Assembly (NCBI GenBank): GCA_029379385.1
Contig: CM055615.1
Coordinates: forward strand, 124,001 to 188,000
Origin: Quillaja saponaria
Taxonomy: Eukaryota > Streptophyta > Magnoliopsida > Fabales > Quillajaceae
DNA length: 64,000 nt
Reading direction: 5' to 3'
The notes under the pieces are model-generated. The model saw only the letters and a list, made by a program, of their open reading frames with translations, had not been told where the DNA came from and did not search any database. Positions 36,430 to 51,420 of the stretch are shown here, piece after piece. The translations under genes and the position numbers were made by a program. Each line of letters begins with the position of its first letter. The first letter of the stretch is position 1.

Positions 36430-37354
36430 TAGCTCCAGAGCGTGTCGAGGATATTTCGGCACCGTCACATATCAGACGAATTGACGAGCCTCATTCGTGA
36501 ACTTGTGAGTGAATCATGTGTTTTATGGATATCAGATTTTTGCGTGTCATTACGTGTATACTTGAATTATATGAGTTATACAAAAATTTAAATAAATGAG
36601 TGATTTCGGCTATTTGATTGAATGATATGTGATTGACATTGATTGTGTTTGATAAGGGCCAACTCGTGAACATTTTCTAGAAAAATGATTTTCATTTATG
36701 AAAAAAAAAATATCTAGGTGCACCTAGATTATTTAAACTTACGAGTTTATATAAGCTATTTTGATTATGATAATTGTTTTGAAAACTATTGGAGTACTCA
36801 GCCCTGGTGGGATAGATTTGTGTAATGAGAATAATTTGTTGTGTGGGCGCATAAATGCCTGGTGGGAGAGATATTGTTGTGCGGGGCTGAGTTACTCGTT
36901 GGCCCTTTGTTTGTTTAGTTGATTGTGTAATTGTTGATTGATTTGTATAAGTTAGTTGCTGTTTTCAGGAGATAACAGTTGATCGCTATATAGGCCCACT
37001 TGCTTACTCTGCAGCGGCAAGGTATATCTCAAAAATCGCACATATGCTCCGTAAAGGATAATACTTGCAGTCACATAGGATGTCATGCATGATTGTAATA
37101 TATTTACATATTGTGATTATTATGGTGTATTGTGTGTTGTCGGGGCGGAGCCCCTTTGTATATTCTGATGCTTTGTCTTACTATTAACTTGGATACATAT
37201 TATTTGTTTTCATTATGGGCATGTTCTACTGTATGGGAAAACTCTGCCAAAATTTCTATAAATTGTTTGTGTTTATCTATTTGCATAGTCATGGTTACAG
37301 GGGTATGGACATCCATTCCTCTGGCCAGTCATACCTTCATTTGAGGGTGTGACA
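36430..37354 (+). repeat. Right part of an unnamed TG...CA repeat (copy A)
   Basis: Shares a series of conserved blocks with copies at 45590-46769 and 56580-57297: GATTGTGTTTGATAAGGGC, AACTCGTGAACATTTTCT, CAGGTGCACCT-type blocks, GGGATAGATT, TAAATGCCTGGTGGGAG, TGTGCGGGGCTGAGTTACTC and GTTGGCCCTTT. It ends with CTGGCCAGTCATACC and GGGTGTGACA at 37354. The left end of this copy is not fixed; it probably lies near 35000, inside the LTR element. Confidence 0.75.
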
Positions 37355-38381
37355 ACACTGCCATCTGCTACCCTTTAACACTGTGAAACACCACCATTAA
37401 CCACCCTTATATATGAAAATGGCCACTATCATGATAGTAACTTCCTCTCGATCTCAGATCCACTAAACGCACCACCAGTTCACCATGTTAACCAGCCAAA
37501 ACGCCTTTAACCTCCACTACCAACCAAAACAACCTTAACCCACTGCCATAAGACATCCAAAATATCTTACCAGCACAACTAACAAGAGCATAATTCTTTA
37601 ATCTATCCACGACCAAAATTTTGAAGCCAGTCGACAACCCAAGACTCCTCACGCACCACAAATGCCATCCAAGGTATGGTGCGTGAAGACTATGCATCAC
37701 CACGCACAGACACGTGCCTCAACTTGCCGTAGGCATCTAGCCACGTCACCAAGGCAAGGCATCAGACACTTCAGTTTGATGGATATACTTTAGAAGAATA
37801 TTCACCTGGGAACCATGTCATCAACCCATGTCATCGACCATATTAGCCCTCATGCCATGTGCCAGCTAACCACTTGCCTAGGTGTCCAAGTCATCATGCC
37901 ACACAATTGCCACATCAGCATCCTCTGGTCCATATGATGCCATGTTAGTAGAGTTGACCAAACTGGTTCAATAACTTTTACTGGACTAGTTCAACTCATT
38001 TTAGACAAATATTCAACAAAGTTAGACCAGTTTTGAAGGTTTTTGGGCTTTTTGATATTGTGGTTCATTTTCTGAAATTCTGTATCAAAATGTTGAATTT
38101 GGTACTACTTTCTTACTTTCACTAGTTATTTCTTTATTTTATTATACTTTTTGAATTTTATTAGATTTTAAGGTAGCTGATTTTAAATTTTAATTGAAAA
38201 AAAAGATAAAAAGAGAAAAAGAAAAAAGTGAAAAAAAAAAAGAAAAAGAAAAAGAAAAAAAATGTTTAGTTTCTAGATGCATAATGTCTTAGAATCATAT
38301 GTTAAATTCTTGCTTTTATTCATCATTTTTTAGATATAATATCAGAGAGCATGTTGATCAATTTTTTCTAGATTCTCGACT

Positions 38382-38995
38382 TTGAGACTTGAGTTTCGTA
38401 GAGTCCTAAAAAATAGGGATTGGGCTACGACTAGACAAAGTGAGATTCATAGAGATATCCTTATTATATTTCCTGATTATACCTCTAGGATTTTGATTGT
38501 AATTGAGTTACCTGAGTCTTATTTTGAGTATCGACCTTATGTCTTTATGGATCCTAGGTATTCTTCTCGTCGAGACCTTTATGTGTCACCTCCAGGTTTA
38601 TGTCTATTCATTACTTATAAAATTGGGGACTTAGTTATTATTTGGTCAACCTTGTATCTGAATTGATCCATTATCTTAGTTATGACCACCTAAACTATAT
38701 ACCTCAATACAACCAATCTCATCCAACCTCAGTATTATCCTAATCTTTTATACTTGAATCGATACAAACTTATATGGACAACACTAATAAAAAACTTGAT
38801 GAACTTAGTGCTACACTAGGTGATGTGCTTGCAATGTTAGGCCCGGACCCTAATAAACCTGAGACAATTATGGTTAAGACAGAAAATCAAATACAGGAAG
38901 CTGATGATGTTGAGAGCCAGGATCATGACTCACTTGCGATGGATGATGAGGTTTCAGTTGCAGATATGATTGGGCACATTAACATTTCAGAGTAG
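38382..38995 (+). other. Short ORFs in the LTR element interior, function unknown
   Basis: Two open frames, 38382-38666 (94 codons, MRLEFRRVLKNRDW..., Tyr/Arg-rich) and 38774-38995 (73 codons, acidic, ending VADMIGHINISE). They follow each other in the same strand as the LTRs, with an in-frame-like continuation of acidic repeats after the second stop. Neither resembles gag, protease, reverse transcriptase or integrase. They may be remnants of captured sequence or of a decayed gag. Confidence 0.3.
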
Positions 38996-39285
38996 ATTGA
39001 TGAGATTACAGTATCAGACATGATTGAGCTTTTCGACATTTCTGAGCCTGTTGATGGAGTTTACTAGCATGTAGATGACGTTCTAGACTAGATTGTCGAG
39101 CTTACATATCTTCAAGAGGTCGAGCATATTGATTATACCATCCTAGTGCAGTTCAAGGTGTTTGTGGTCCTTGACAGAGTTCTTATTTTTGAGTTTTTGT
39201 TGTTGCACCCAACCTTACTCCAGGATTTTATTCCCGAGGCCCTCATCTTCCCTCTTTACAAAACTCGAGTTCCAGTTTTTCTAAC

Positions 39286-39641
39286 AAGGAGAGAATGATA
39301 TTATAATTATATGAGAATTTATTATTTGTTTTATTATGTAAAATTCGAATTTAGGGTTTTTTTATTTGTTTATTAGTGTTAACTATTATGGTTTTAGTTT
39401 TTATGTTATTTACACTTCTATCACAGGGTTTTATGTAATGCCTATACAAAGTCTAAGTGTGTACTTGTTTAGAAAATCTTGGAAAATTCAATATTGATTG
39501 TAAGCGTGCAAGTTTTTCCAAATCCTAATTTCTTATGATTCTCTTTTAATTTATTGCTTCCCTACCAATTCTTCCTCCTATCTCCCCTAGTTTCTCCTTA
39601 TTTCCCTATTTTTCCCTAAACACATCCATTGTCCTACACCA
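39286..39641 (+). repeat. 3' LTR
   Basis: Right long terminal repeat, matching 34506-34874; preceded by a purine-rich tract and ending TACACCA. The flank that follows is DnaJ intron 1 sequence. Confidence 0.8.
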
Positions 39642-39645
39642 AACA

Positions 39646-39722
39646 CACAAGCTTTGGCATGAATTTATGTGTTTTTTAATAATATGAATGGTATAACAAG
39701 TTTTAAGTGATCCCAAAAAGAA
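39646..39722 (+). pseudogene. DnaJ duplicate, end of intron 1 and start of exon 2
   Basis: Matches the intact gene at about 21888-21964: GGCATGAATTTATGTG for AGCATGAATTCGTGT, then TTAATAATATGAATGG, TATAACAAGTTTTAAGTGAT and CCCAAAAA. The acceptor CAG of the intact gene reads CAA here and the first exon 2 codons are shifted by a one-base loss. The match ends near 39722, so the rest of exon 2 is lost or displaced. Confidence 0.85.
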
Positions 39723-39932
39723 AAAACTACTAAATGGGGGTAAAAAAAAATAAAAATAAAAATTGATAGGGGTATTTAAAACTTAATTGTGGAAATGTGT
39801 TTTTTTATAAAACTGGTTTCTCCTTCACTAGTGGGCATGTGGATGCCACATTTGTAGTTTATTCAATGAAAATACTAATTGTACCCAGTTTCAGCCTGCT
39901 GGATTTTTTGTTCATCAGCTAAGTCAATTGCT

Positions 39933-40072
39933 GGGAAAAACACCACAAATGGACCAAATTTGAAAACTTATTTTAAAAATGGACCACATTTGAAAAGAAT
40001 ATGAGACATGGACTAAATTTACACTTCATGGGTTCGACCCACAAAGTATGGCGCATCAAACGTCATAAGAGA
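39933..40072 (+). repeat. MULE left terminal inverted repeat
   Basis: Pairs with 52096-52233. It contains CATGGGTTCGACCCACAAAG, the counterpart of the hairpin in the right end. Confidence 0.8.
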
Positions 40073-40599
40073 AAGCCCAATCAGCACACTTTGTGTCTTC
40101 AAGAGACGAAGTCAACTTTTGGTGACTTTGCTATTTTTAAAACCATTTCTTTTCCTTCCATTTCTTTTCCAAAAAAACTAATTCTTTATATGGATTAACT
40201 ATTTTTTGGGTAAAATAATTAGTGCACTTTTTTGATAAAATAATTCGTACACTATTTTTTATAATAATAGATGGATTTAATCCTTAAAATATTATAAAAA
40301 ATTAGTATTGTTTTGTAGATTTATTTTCATTGAAGATTTAATTATTAAGAAATTAAACTATCCAAATTATAATAAAATTAGGAAATAAAAGTATTCAAAT
40401 TGTGTTGTGAGATGTACTATATTTTAAATTAATTTCATCTCCTTCGTGAATAAGTCTACCATAAGGTGAGGGTTTTCTATTTCTAACAGGGTTCCTCCCT
40501 TGGGCTATATCACAAGTCATGTTTTGTTATATGACCTGACCTAGGTCATCCGTCTTATCAACAACTAGTCCACTGCCACCTTCGTCATTATATTTAGCA

Positions 40600-42300
40600 A
40601 GATCCTTAGCATCCACCTACCTTCCAGTATAGTCTGCATATAACTGTGTCATGCTCCACATACCTATGTCATATGTATGTGGAATGGGTGAGGCATATGA
40701 CTCTGGAGTAGCACCATACTGAAACATATATAGGATCGACGTCATAATATAGGCTTGCCATATGTAACATAGATGGTCAATAAACATCATATGTGGTGTA
40801 ATCCGGCGCGGATGGAATATGGAAGATGATGGACCAACATATGCATGGGAGGGGGAGGTTGTCAATGGCCCAATACAAGTTTGAGAATGACTATGCGATG
40901 GTGAGGCTACTATTGAATTATGAGGATAAGCAAGAAATCATTGTAGACAACCATATGGTGTCAAAAAATTGAATACTAATCTATTGATACCACAGCATGT
41001 AATCCGGTGGATAACCAAGTTAACCGTAAGATGGTTTTCCATTCATTAAAAAAGCCTGCCTCATAACCCAAACATTTGCTGTCAGCATGTTTTTTACGAT
41101 AATCTGTATTTCCATGCCCCCTAAGGTCAGTACTGTGTAAATCAACATCACGCTCTGGATAACCAAACTGGCGCATCACCTTGTGGTACTCCACAATATG
41201 GAAACAAATTAAAGGATCTTTTTAGCACTATATATATTGGCCATTGAAACAATAAAATGGGAAGAATGCCACCACCTCATCATTATACAACATATATAGA
41301 AACTATAAAAAGAGAAAAGTGAAAATTATAGTAAATGTAACATGAATATAAACAATAAAATGAAATAATATGATAGGGTTATTATAACATGCTAATGAAC
41401 TAGATAAATATGTTATTAATTATGAACTCATGTAACCTGATCCGATGACATCTTATCTAGCATACATTGGTACCATCTCATAGAATGTGAGACAATTTTT
41501 GTGACACAAAAATTGGTCAACTATCTATAATAATAATCAATCATTTACCTCGTACATAATCATGTAAGAAATGAAACAAATAAACAACTTTACCTTGTAC
41601 ATAATAGAGAAGTTTAATCAAATGGCAATATCATATCTGTCTCTAAAGTGATCCTCGATATCCTTTCCCATGTCCATAATTGTATCAAGATCACTGGGCT
41701 AATAATATCAGAGACATTTGATTGACTGATGTGACACATCTCCTTATACAACCTAGCCAAACATATGCTACCCAATTATAATGTTTGATATATTCAAAGT
41801 TCTCTAGCAGAGGTAACCATATCAAATGCACACAAGACTGAGATTTATCGACGATTAAAAATCCACTAATAAATTGCAATATATATGCTTGTGCATATCT
41901 CTGAACTATGATATCATTAGCATCCTCAGGAAAATGCTCAAATGTCTCAATCAACCATGCGAAAATGATATGGGACCCATTAATGTCTGATCCTGTAGGT
42001 ACAATGCCCAATAGCTGCTCACAGTAGAAAATGAGCTGAGGTCCAGCACAACTGAAAACATACTCACTGTCCATTGGGAGACCAAAAAGAATACTAACAT
42101 GCTATAAAGTGATTGTGGCCTTTCTATAATAGAGATGGAATGTATGAGTCTCCTACATCCAATGTGTGGGTCTCATTATTCTATAAAATCCATCCATACG
42201 AATGTAATTCATGATCCATTCGTCAAGCATTTCATACACATGACCGATGATAGCCTCTTTGCATTGTACTCGTAGTGTTGTATTATCTTGATCATCATAA
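40600..42300 (-). pseudogene. Plant mobile domain (MAIN-like) gene, decayed
   Basis: On the minus strand the remains read, in order: AIIGHVYEMLDEWIMNYIRM, THTFHLYYRKATITL, then a 127-codon open piece (42074-41691) with CEQLLGIVPTGSD, FEHFPEDANDIIVQRYAQAY, ILQFISGFLIVDKSQSCVHL and WLPLLENFEYIKHYNW. Further on comes YHKVMRQFGYPERD (41194-40976), and after it a Tyr/Met/Pro-rich tail. This is the layout of the plant mobile domain of MAIN and MAIN-LIKE proteins, which occur both as host genes and inside MULEs and LTR elements. Several stops and frameshifts interrupt it, so it is a pseudogene. It follows the mudrA remains on the same strand, as in other MULEs of this type. Confidence 0.8.
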
Positions 42301-42406
42301 AAGATGTTTATATTTATGAAATTAAAATATATATAAAAAAAAATAGTAATTAATATAACAATTTAATGAACATGAAGTAATTTGTATACCTCTGGTGTGA
42401 CAAATT

Positions 42407-42742
42407 GTTATAACCCGATAATTTAATATATACGTTAGAATCTTCATATGTAACTGTTGTGTATATATATATGTGAAATTAGGAAAATTAAGTTTTATTA
42501 TATTATTGGCTAACTTATTTTCACTAAATAGGAAAGTTATATATGTAATTTGATATAGGTACAACTTTATTAATGTATACTATATATATTTATATATAAA
42601 GGAAAGTAGAATGTATGTATATATATTTATATGTTATGAGAGTTAATATAAACCACATATCCTTAACTTTGACCCTTTTAACTTGATTATTATATTGTGT
42701 TGCTTTTCTTTGTTTATTCACTCCATTTTGGTCGACTTTATT
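42407..42742 (+). repeat. Left piece of an older copy of the TG...CA repeat, split by insertion
   Basis: Begins TGTTATAACCCGATAATTTA, like the copies starting at 42743 and 54034, and shares CCTTAACTTTGACCCTTTTA with the latter (about 54269). It is interrupted at 42742 by the next copy, whose 5-bp duplication TTATT marks the insertion; its continuation resumes at 46770. Its right end was not found. Confidence 0.65.
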
Positions 42743-43373
42743 TGTTATAACCTGATAAAGTAAAAATTAAATTTTAGACAGGATGTGTAAATTTTTGTTA
42801 TATAATGATAAATACGTAAATGAATTAATTAAATAGCAATATAATTAAATATTTTATAATCTGATATCCTAGTATATGTTTTCAGAATTTTGTGTATTCT
42901 AATATTTTAGTGCATGAAAATTTTTATACATCCTTATCATAAAGATATGAATAAATAAATATATATATATATATATATTTATATATATTTATTCATATAT
43001 CTCTAAACTAATAACCATAAGCAAATTATAACATGTGCACTTAGACTTTGTTAAGTCTTTTCTTTTATATTTTATTGTTTCCTTCTTTTTCTCTTTGTGG
43101 CTGGTTTCATTACCCTTCATTACGTCCTCCACCGCTAGAGCAAAGTCTAGAAGCCTCCTCCCCTGGTTCTTCATTTTTGGCTCCGTTAATTGCTAAATTA
43201 ATAGTAAGGTTGGCTCTTTGAGCAAGCCAAGTAAGAAATGGACATATGGGGGCAGCCACAAGATCAATTAATAGAGTCATAAAGTAAACTTGATTTACTT
43301 CTTCATTTTGATCCATGATTCCTTTCATGATGGGTCTTTGGGTCTAAATTCTTAGTCTTCAATAATGGGTTAA

Positions 43374-44788
<1,415 letters not shown>

Positions 44789-46774
44789 TTAGTCTTTTTG
44801 CTAATATTTACTTATTCAAACGCTTTTCGTTAGTTCTGATTCTTGTTCAATGTGAAATGAGGAGTTCAGTTGCAATTTGTGAGGTTGGAGCTGAAACTTA
44901 GTTTTCCTTTTTCCATGAATTGTTATTTTATCTTTTTCTACATATAAGGACGAATGTTTTGAGCTAAATTTGCAAGCTGGTTTAGAAAAGCTTGAATTTG
45001 GGCTTTGGTTTAAATTTGTTCACGCCGGGCATTTCTTTATTCAACATTTCATAGGTTGCTTAAAGCCCCATCCTATTTTTGGAAAGTTTGAAAATTTTGT
45101 TTGTTAACACAGAAGTGCATCTTTGGGTGTCTTTTAAGTTTCAAGAATTTCACTGGAATAAAACGTTTCCTATTACCATTTATGTAGCTTGGAATGTCTT
45201 CTTAAAGTTAGGCAGCATAATAGGTTTATGAGGAATTTTAAAATAGTTCTTTGTTTAGTGAGTTGTCGTGGGAGAAAACATGGTTACGCCTTTACATGTA
45301 AAGGTCCTAATTTTCAATACCCATATATCTTTTACTTGGATACTAACTGGCCAATTGCAATTCTGTAACAAAATCAAAATTTGGGAGTGTGTGGGATATA
45401 AATTTCAGGATTCAAGTTCATTGGAGAATCATGCATGTGATAACTAATTATGTAATAGTTTAAAGGAAAAATTTCATAAATAAACCTATATAAGTTGAGG
45501 TATAAGTTTAGTAAGTAAAAGAGTATAACAATAACGTTTATGAACTAAATATTATTTGGGTATATGAATTTCATTTCCGGATTCTAATATGGATCTGATA
45601 AGACGCGTGGACGCAAGTGTGAGTAACGAATAGAATCGGTTTCAGGTGAGTGGTTAATTGCTGTTTTTAGGGGCTTGATTAATATATGTGATTATATGTT
45701 TATTTGAATATGTGTGATATATGGAAAGTAAGCTAGTGGAGTATTTCAGTAATTTGCTTGAATAATGTTTGCTTGATATTGGTTACTGTGATTGACATTG
45801 ATTGTGTTTGATAAGGGCTAACTCGTGAACATTTTCTGGAAAATGATTTTCATTTCAGAAATTAAAAATCCAGGTGCACCTTGGATACACTGATTTGAAA
45901 TCATGAGAAATCCTGATTCTGATAAATATTTTTTAAAATTGAGTGCTCAGCCCTAGTGGGATAGATTGTGTATGGGAAATTAATTTGGTGTGCGGGCGCG
46001 TAAATGCCCGGTAGGGGGTGATATTGGTGTGCGGGGCTGGGTTACTCGTTGGCCCTTTGATTGTTTTGTATGATATTGTTACACTGAGTTAAATTATGAT
46101 CTTGCGTGTCAGGTGAATTTGTGAATTTGTGAAATTTACAATGTGTACGTGCAATATGAAATGTTATATGAATCATGATATATGATATTAATATGTATAT
46201 TATATGTTTGTGTTGAGTGATGCTAGTACTCTTTGGGTACAATTTTCCACTCACGGAGTCCATAGGACTCACATCTCTTTTGTGGATATATTTTTAGTAA
46301 CAGGCCTCAAAGAAAGTTAATCACTAATATGAGGTTTTGCTGAGGATTTGATGACAAGGTATTCCTCGAAATCTCATACTTGGAGTCAATGATGAAAATT
46401 TGTAGTCACAATAAAATTGGGGGTGTCAAATTTAGTATGATGTAATATTTCAGTTTTTGTCTTATTGATGATGTGAACGGAGTGAAGCTCCTTATTGTCT
46501 TTATGATGTTGTTGAGTAAGAACAAAAGTTTATAGGTTTGTATTTTACGGCATGTTCCATATTGTAGGGAATCTCTGCCAAAATTTTTCAGTAATTGATG
46601 ATTTGTTTAAGTTAACAAACTTTTAATGTTAACTTTTGTTTTTTTTAAATACTTGGTCTTATTCATTGGTTGGTCAAGAGTAATGATCGTTTTTTTTTAT
46701 TTGAGTCAGGGTTACGGAGGTTTGGTTACCATTCCTTCGGCCAGTCATACCTCCATAAGAAGTGTGACATTATT

Positions 46775-47712
46775 GCTCTTCCAATTGGGTCTGCACTGCC
46801 TTTCATTCCTTCTTCCCCTGCCTTCTATTTTTCTTGAAAAATTGGTCACAGTTTGCTTCATAGCTTAAGAGAGCTCTAGTTTTCACCTTGATTAAGCTAG
46901 TTACAGGTAAGATCTTCTCTCCTTTCTTTACTTTGACAGGTATGTGTGGTTTTTTTTTTTTATTAGTTATGTTGCTGGCTTAGAAAAGGAGGGACTGTTT
47001 TAAGAGGTAATGATAGAGGGACAACTCCATTGTTGAGCTTTAAAGCTCCTTACTTATGTGTTATTGTGTGAGTGTGGTTATTAGGTGAGCTATCAGTGAA
47101 GAGTGTGGAAATTACTAAGTTAATCCATGCTCTGATTTGCCATAGTTTTCATGTCCGTTTGCTGCCATCCGTGGGGGAAAAATTTAATGGGCCATGAGCA
47201 GAGGTTGGAAGGGGGAAAACAGTGATAGCCTTGTTTCTTCTTTTTAGCCGTGAACTGAAGCTTTGTTGGTGGCTGTATATTCAGGTTGCTATCCATTCTT
47301 TCTTTCCCATAAACAATTAAGGTGGCTAAATTAGAAGAAAATTTAGGTGTAGCAAGACAGGGCTGTTTAGGGACTTAGGGTGTGAGATTATTACCAAGTA
47401 TTTTAAGTTAATGTAGAGGTGTTAAGGTGTTGGGTCAAGTAAGTTAATTAAGGTTCTTTACATTAAACTTAATGTTTGTTGGGTTAAGTCGATATGTTGT
47501 TGTGCATAACACGTTATAGCATGCGAGCAAGGAATCCAGCAATGCTGGAACTTATTGCATGTACATATTTGTCCATTAGATTCACATTTTGACTATTACC
47601 ACCCTTCCTTTCCCACCCATGATATTGCGTGAGAACTTCAATTAGCCCCCTAGTATTTGAAAACATTATAAGTTGATGTTTGCCTGTTTTATTTGCTCAA
47701 GCTAATTACTTT
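46775..47712. other. Continuation of older repeat and MULE interior, noncoding
   Basis: Follows copy B. The first part continues the interrupted older copy; the rest leads into the mudrA remains. It contains splice-like and leader-like CT-rich sequence but no supported ORF. The right end of the older repeat was not located. Confidence 0.4.
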
Positions 47713-49690
47713 TTATGAACACGCTTTGTGTATGCATTCCCTGCAATGTATCAACCTTATAGTTTCATTTCGAATCTTGACAAAAATGCTTACAAAACAA
47801 TAGAATGTCAAAGGTACCATGGCAATAACTAGTAGTTGGCATGCTCTTTTCAAAACATTGTTATAGCATTCTGATAAAATGGTGGTCATGATTCCAAATC
47901 GATGACATTCGTCATATGCCTTAGCCCATTGTTCAACTAGGATGTTTTCAAAAAACTTGGGATATTCAGGGTCCATAGCAAGCAACTTTTTCATTAAAGC
48001 ATCAAACTTTTGTAGCTGAAACTACTTACTAGCGTTCACCAAAAGCTTTTTTGCTACCATATTCTTATGGTGCGTATGGAAATTACTTGTCACATGCCTC
48101 TTTAGATAAAAACAGTGATATGCATAAGGTTCTTTCCAGCCACTTATAGGATCTTTCACAGTGGCAATTTTATCAGCGTGACGATCATATATCAAACAAA
48201 TACTCTTCCATTATGTTACATGCGCACGAAGTATCGAAGAAACTATAGCCATCTGGATTTCATCTCCTCTTCTACAATTGTAAATGCAAGTGGCAACATA
48301 TGATTTTCATTATCAGCTGTGCAAGCAATCAATAGTTTCCTGTGTACTTTCTGTACATGAATGTGCTATCAATCTGAATTATTGGTTTGCAAAATTGGAA
48401 TGCAATGATGGTTGATTCAAATACCCAATAAACTAGATGGAATACAACCTCACTTGGACTGCCAATTTCATATATTTTCCATTCAAAATAAGCTCCTGAA
48501 TTGGTCAATCAGATTGCATTATAAAACCTCGGTAGTTCATTATAACAGTCCTCAAATGAATCAAAAACTAGGTTAATTGCTTTCTGTTTCGCATTATAAA
48601 TTTTATGCATATTGGGTTCATTATGTAAGTGATCTTCATCATCCTGCGCAACAACTTTTCTGGCATATCAGGTTTTTCCACGATTGTTTTTTTTATGAAG
48701 TTAGCAATTATATTCTTATCGAGATTATAATGATACATTGCCTGTATAAACACAGATATGAAGTGCATCCATCTTACTTATCACAAAATTTTCATGTTTT
48801 TTTACTGAGATGGGCTTGCAACCTCCATTTACAACCCTTATCTTTTATTATTGATATCCCAAATCTCCTTTTTTGACTTGTTCACTTTGAACTCCACATG
48901 GTGCTTTGTGTGCTAATACTTTACAGTATTTTTTAATTCTGCTTTCATATTGAAGAATTATCCATTTTGAAAATTACCATGCAACTCCCACTGTTGAGAC
49001 GTCAAATTGAAAATGTCTACTACAAATGCCTCCTCAATGTTAATGTCAGTTAAGAAGGAGTTCAGGACATATTCGCTCAATAAATCATCTTCTTTAACTT
49101 CAACCAGATCCTCACTTCAACATTGGCATCAAAATCCGAGTCATCATCATCACTATCATCTTGTTCAAGACCAACGACATTAGGACCATCAATACAAGGT
49201 TCAGGATCAATAACATAAGGATCATCAAAACAAGGTGGTTCTAAGTTTAACATTGGAATAGGAGACCGTTGAGATAGCAATGTCTCTTGTATAATTTGAG
49301 ATAATGTGAAATTGTCTTTATACAATACTTGACGCATACTACCAACCATTATTGACTGAGTCTTTATAACTCTATTTTCCGACTCATATGCATTCAGAAC
49401 GGATGAGGATTCACCATGACCAATATATAGAGGACTTGACACACCCTGAAACTGTGTTTTTCTCTAAGTAAAGCTCAAAGCAAAATCCAGGACCTTGCAT
49501 ATTAGCATGTTCAAACATGGCCTCCAAATCATCATCATTATCTACTTTAATTGGATTGTAACATGTTGAATTATTAGATGTATTCATAAATCGACAAATG
49601 ATACGGACGTACTCAGTTCTCCAGTTAACCTTAAGGGCTTTGCACAAACGAGCATGAAATCGAATATAATCAATACCCATTGGCATTCAC
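47713..49690 (-). pseudogene. mudrA-type MULE transposase, decayed
   Basis: Read on the minus strand, several frames give the parts of a MuDR transposase in order. The N-terminal domain is at 49686-49411 (MGIDYIRFHARLC, DLEAMFEHANMQGPGFCFEL), followed by an acidic linker (QDDSDDDDSDFD). Then comes the catalytic core, with YVATCIYNCRRGDEIQMAIV, ICLIYDRHADKIATVKD, GWKEPYAYHCFYLKRHVTSN, and finally EQWAKAYDECHRFGIMTTIL with SECYNNVLKRACQL (47994-47713). The SWIM zinc-finger end is missing. Stops and frame changes are frequent. It is the transposase of the 12.3-kb element and cannot function. Confidence 0.8.
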
Positions 49691-49859
49691 ATACATTTAA
49701 TTGGAGGTAAACTATATTCACCACCTTTTGACCTAATTCTGATGTCATCATTCATGTAACACATAATTGTTATGTGATATATGATGTGTTTTGTACCTTT
49801 AAAATATCAAATTAACATTAAATTACTACCTAATTTATTGTAAAAGCACAAAATATAAT

Positions 49860-51420
49860 AATTATGAAATTAGTTTCTATCAAAACTATTAATTACTTAT
49901 TTTCATTAATTTTCTGATAAAACTATTTCACAATAAATTTTTATCAAAATAAGTAATTCTAATAAACATAAATTAGTAATAAAAATAAAAAATTTACTTA
50001 TTATAATAAAGTTCATAATTTCGATTAAATTATTAATCATTGACATGAATCTTAAATTTCTAACTCTAATTTTAAAATATTATAGAAAATTTCATAATAA
50101 CTAATTTAAGTAAATTTTTAACTCTAATGATATTTTTATTTTATTATTATTATACATTAATTACAAGCATTGACTTATTATCACTAATTATAATAACATT
50201 TACTCATTATCACTAATTAATTATGTCAACATATTCACTTATTATCCTAAAAGATCAAATAATAATAAAATACAAAACTCATTAATTATTATCTAATAAA
50301 ACATGTATAAATATTGGCTTAGTAATACTAATTATAATAACATTACTCATTATTACTAATTAATTATTTCAACATGTTCCTATTATGATAAAACATCTAA
50401 TAATAATAATAATAATAAAAATAACAATATTTATTTTTTAATTTCCTAACAAAACTACATAAAAAAACTACATTATTTATAAAAACAAATTGAAAATTTT
50501 AAAATTATATCAAAATAAGTAATCCTAATACATTCCTATTGTAAATTTTTTATTTTCAACAAAATAAGTAATCCTAATAAAATTCCTAATGCTAAAATTA
50601 ACAATAAGTTCAATTATAAAAAATCCTAATTTTGATTAAATTATTAAATATATACAAAATTTCATAGTAACATACTAATTTAATTAAATATTAACTTATT
50701 ATCACTAATTATAATAAAATTTCTCATTATCACAAATTAATTATTTCAACAAATTCATCTATTATAATAAAATACAAATCTCATTAATTATTATCTAATA
50801 AAAAATATATCAATATTGATTTAGTAATACTAATCCTAAATTTTCTAATAAAACTACAAAAAATTTTAATTTAGTAATACTAATTATAATAGCATTACTC
50901 ATTATCACTAATTAATTATTTCAACATATTCCTATTATGATAAAATATCTGATAATAGTCATAAAAAACAATATTTATTTTCAATAATTTTCTAAAAAAA
51001 GTACATCATTTAAATTTGATCAAAATAAGTAATTTTAATAAAATTCCTAACCCTAACCCTAAATTAACAATAAATTTAGTTATGATAATAAAAATCATAA
51101 TTTCGAGATATTACATCCATATTACATCCGCACAATAATAAATACAATTGGCATGGAATTTAAATTATAATTATAATTTTAAAATATTATACAAAATTTC
51201 ATAATAACTAATTTAAGTAAATTTTAACTCTAATGATATTTTATTTTATTTATCACTAATTAATTATTTCAACATATTCATTTATTATAATAAAATATCT
51301 AATAATAATAAAATAAAAATATAATTATTTAATTTCATAAATTTTCTACTAAAACTAAAAAAATTAATTAAAATATCACTATTTATAATTTTAAAGTAAT
51401 TATAACTAAGAATTAAGATT
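49860..51420. repeat. Degenerate AT-rich repeats between MULE end and mudrA
   Basis: A module of about 70 bases, TTATCACTAATTATAATAAC, ACTCATTATCACTAATTAAT, TATTTCAACATATTC and TATTATGATAAAA, recurs at about 50170, 50320, 50700, 50870 and 51245 with variable spacing and composition. It looks like an old tandem or segmental repetition in the leader region of the MULE. No coding potential. Two CCCTAA units at about 51047 are incidental. Confidence 0.6.

Larger units (their letters stand above)
34506..39641 (+). mobile_element. Non-autonomous LTR retrotransposon inserted in the DnaJ duplicate
   Basis: Two long direct repeats, 34506-34874 and about 39286-39641, share GAGAATGATATTATAATTAT, TTTTATGTAATGCCTATA, ACTTGTTTAGAAAATCTTGG and CAAACACATCCATTGTC. 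The left copy ends ATACCA and is followed by TTTGGTATCCAAGC, a near match to a tRNA-Met primer site; the right copy is preceded by AACAAGGAGAG, a purine tract. The host sequence on the two sides rejoins into DnaJ intron 1. The interior has no gag or pol, only short ORFs (38382-38666 and an acidic one at 38774-38995), and contains a nested copy of another repeat family (right part 36430-37354). LTRs differ at many sites, so the insertion is not recent. The target duplication is probably 4-5 bases (AAAC) but not clean. Confidence 0.85.

Noticed and set aside
40029..40050. GGGTTCGACCC at about 40031 as a tRNA B box
   Set aside because: It is part of the MULE terminal inverted repeat and has a paired counterpart at the other end; no tRNA fold is present.
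51040..51062. CCTAACCCTAACCCTAAA near 51047 as a telomere repeat
   Set aside because: Only two to three units within AT-rich DNA; too short to mean anything.
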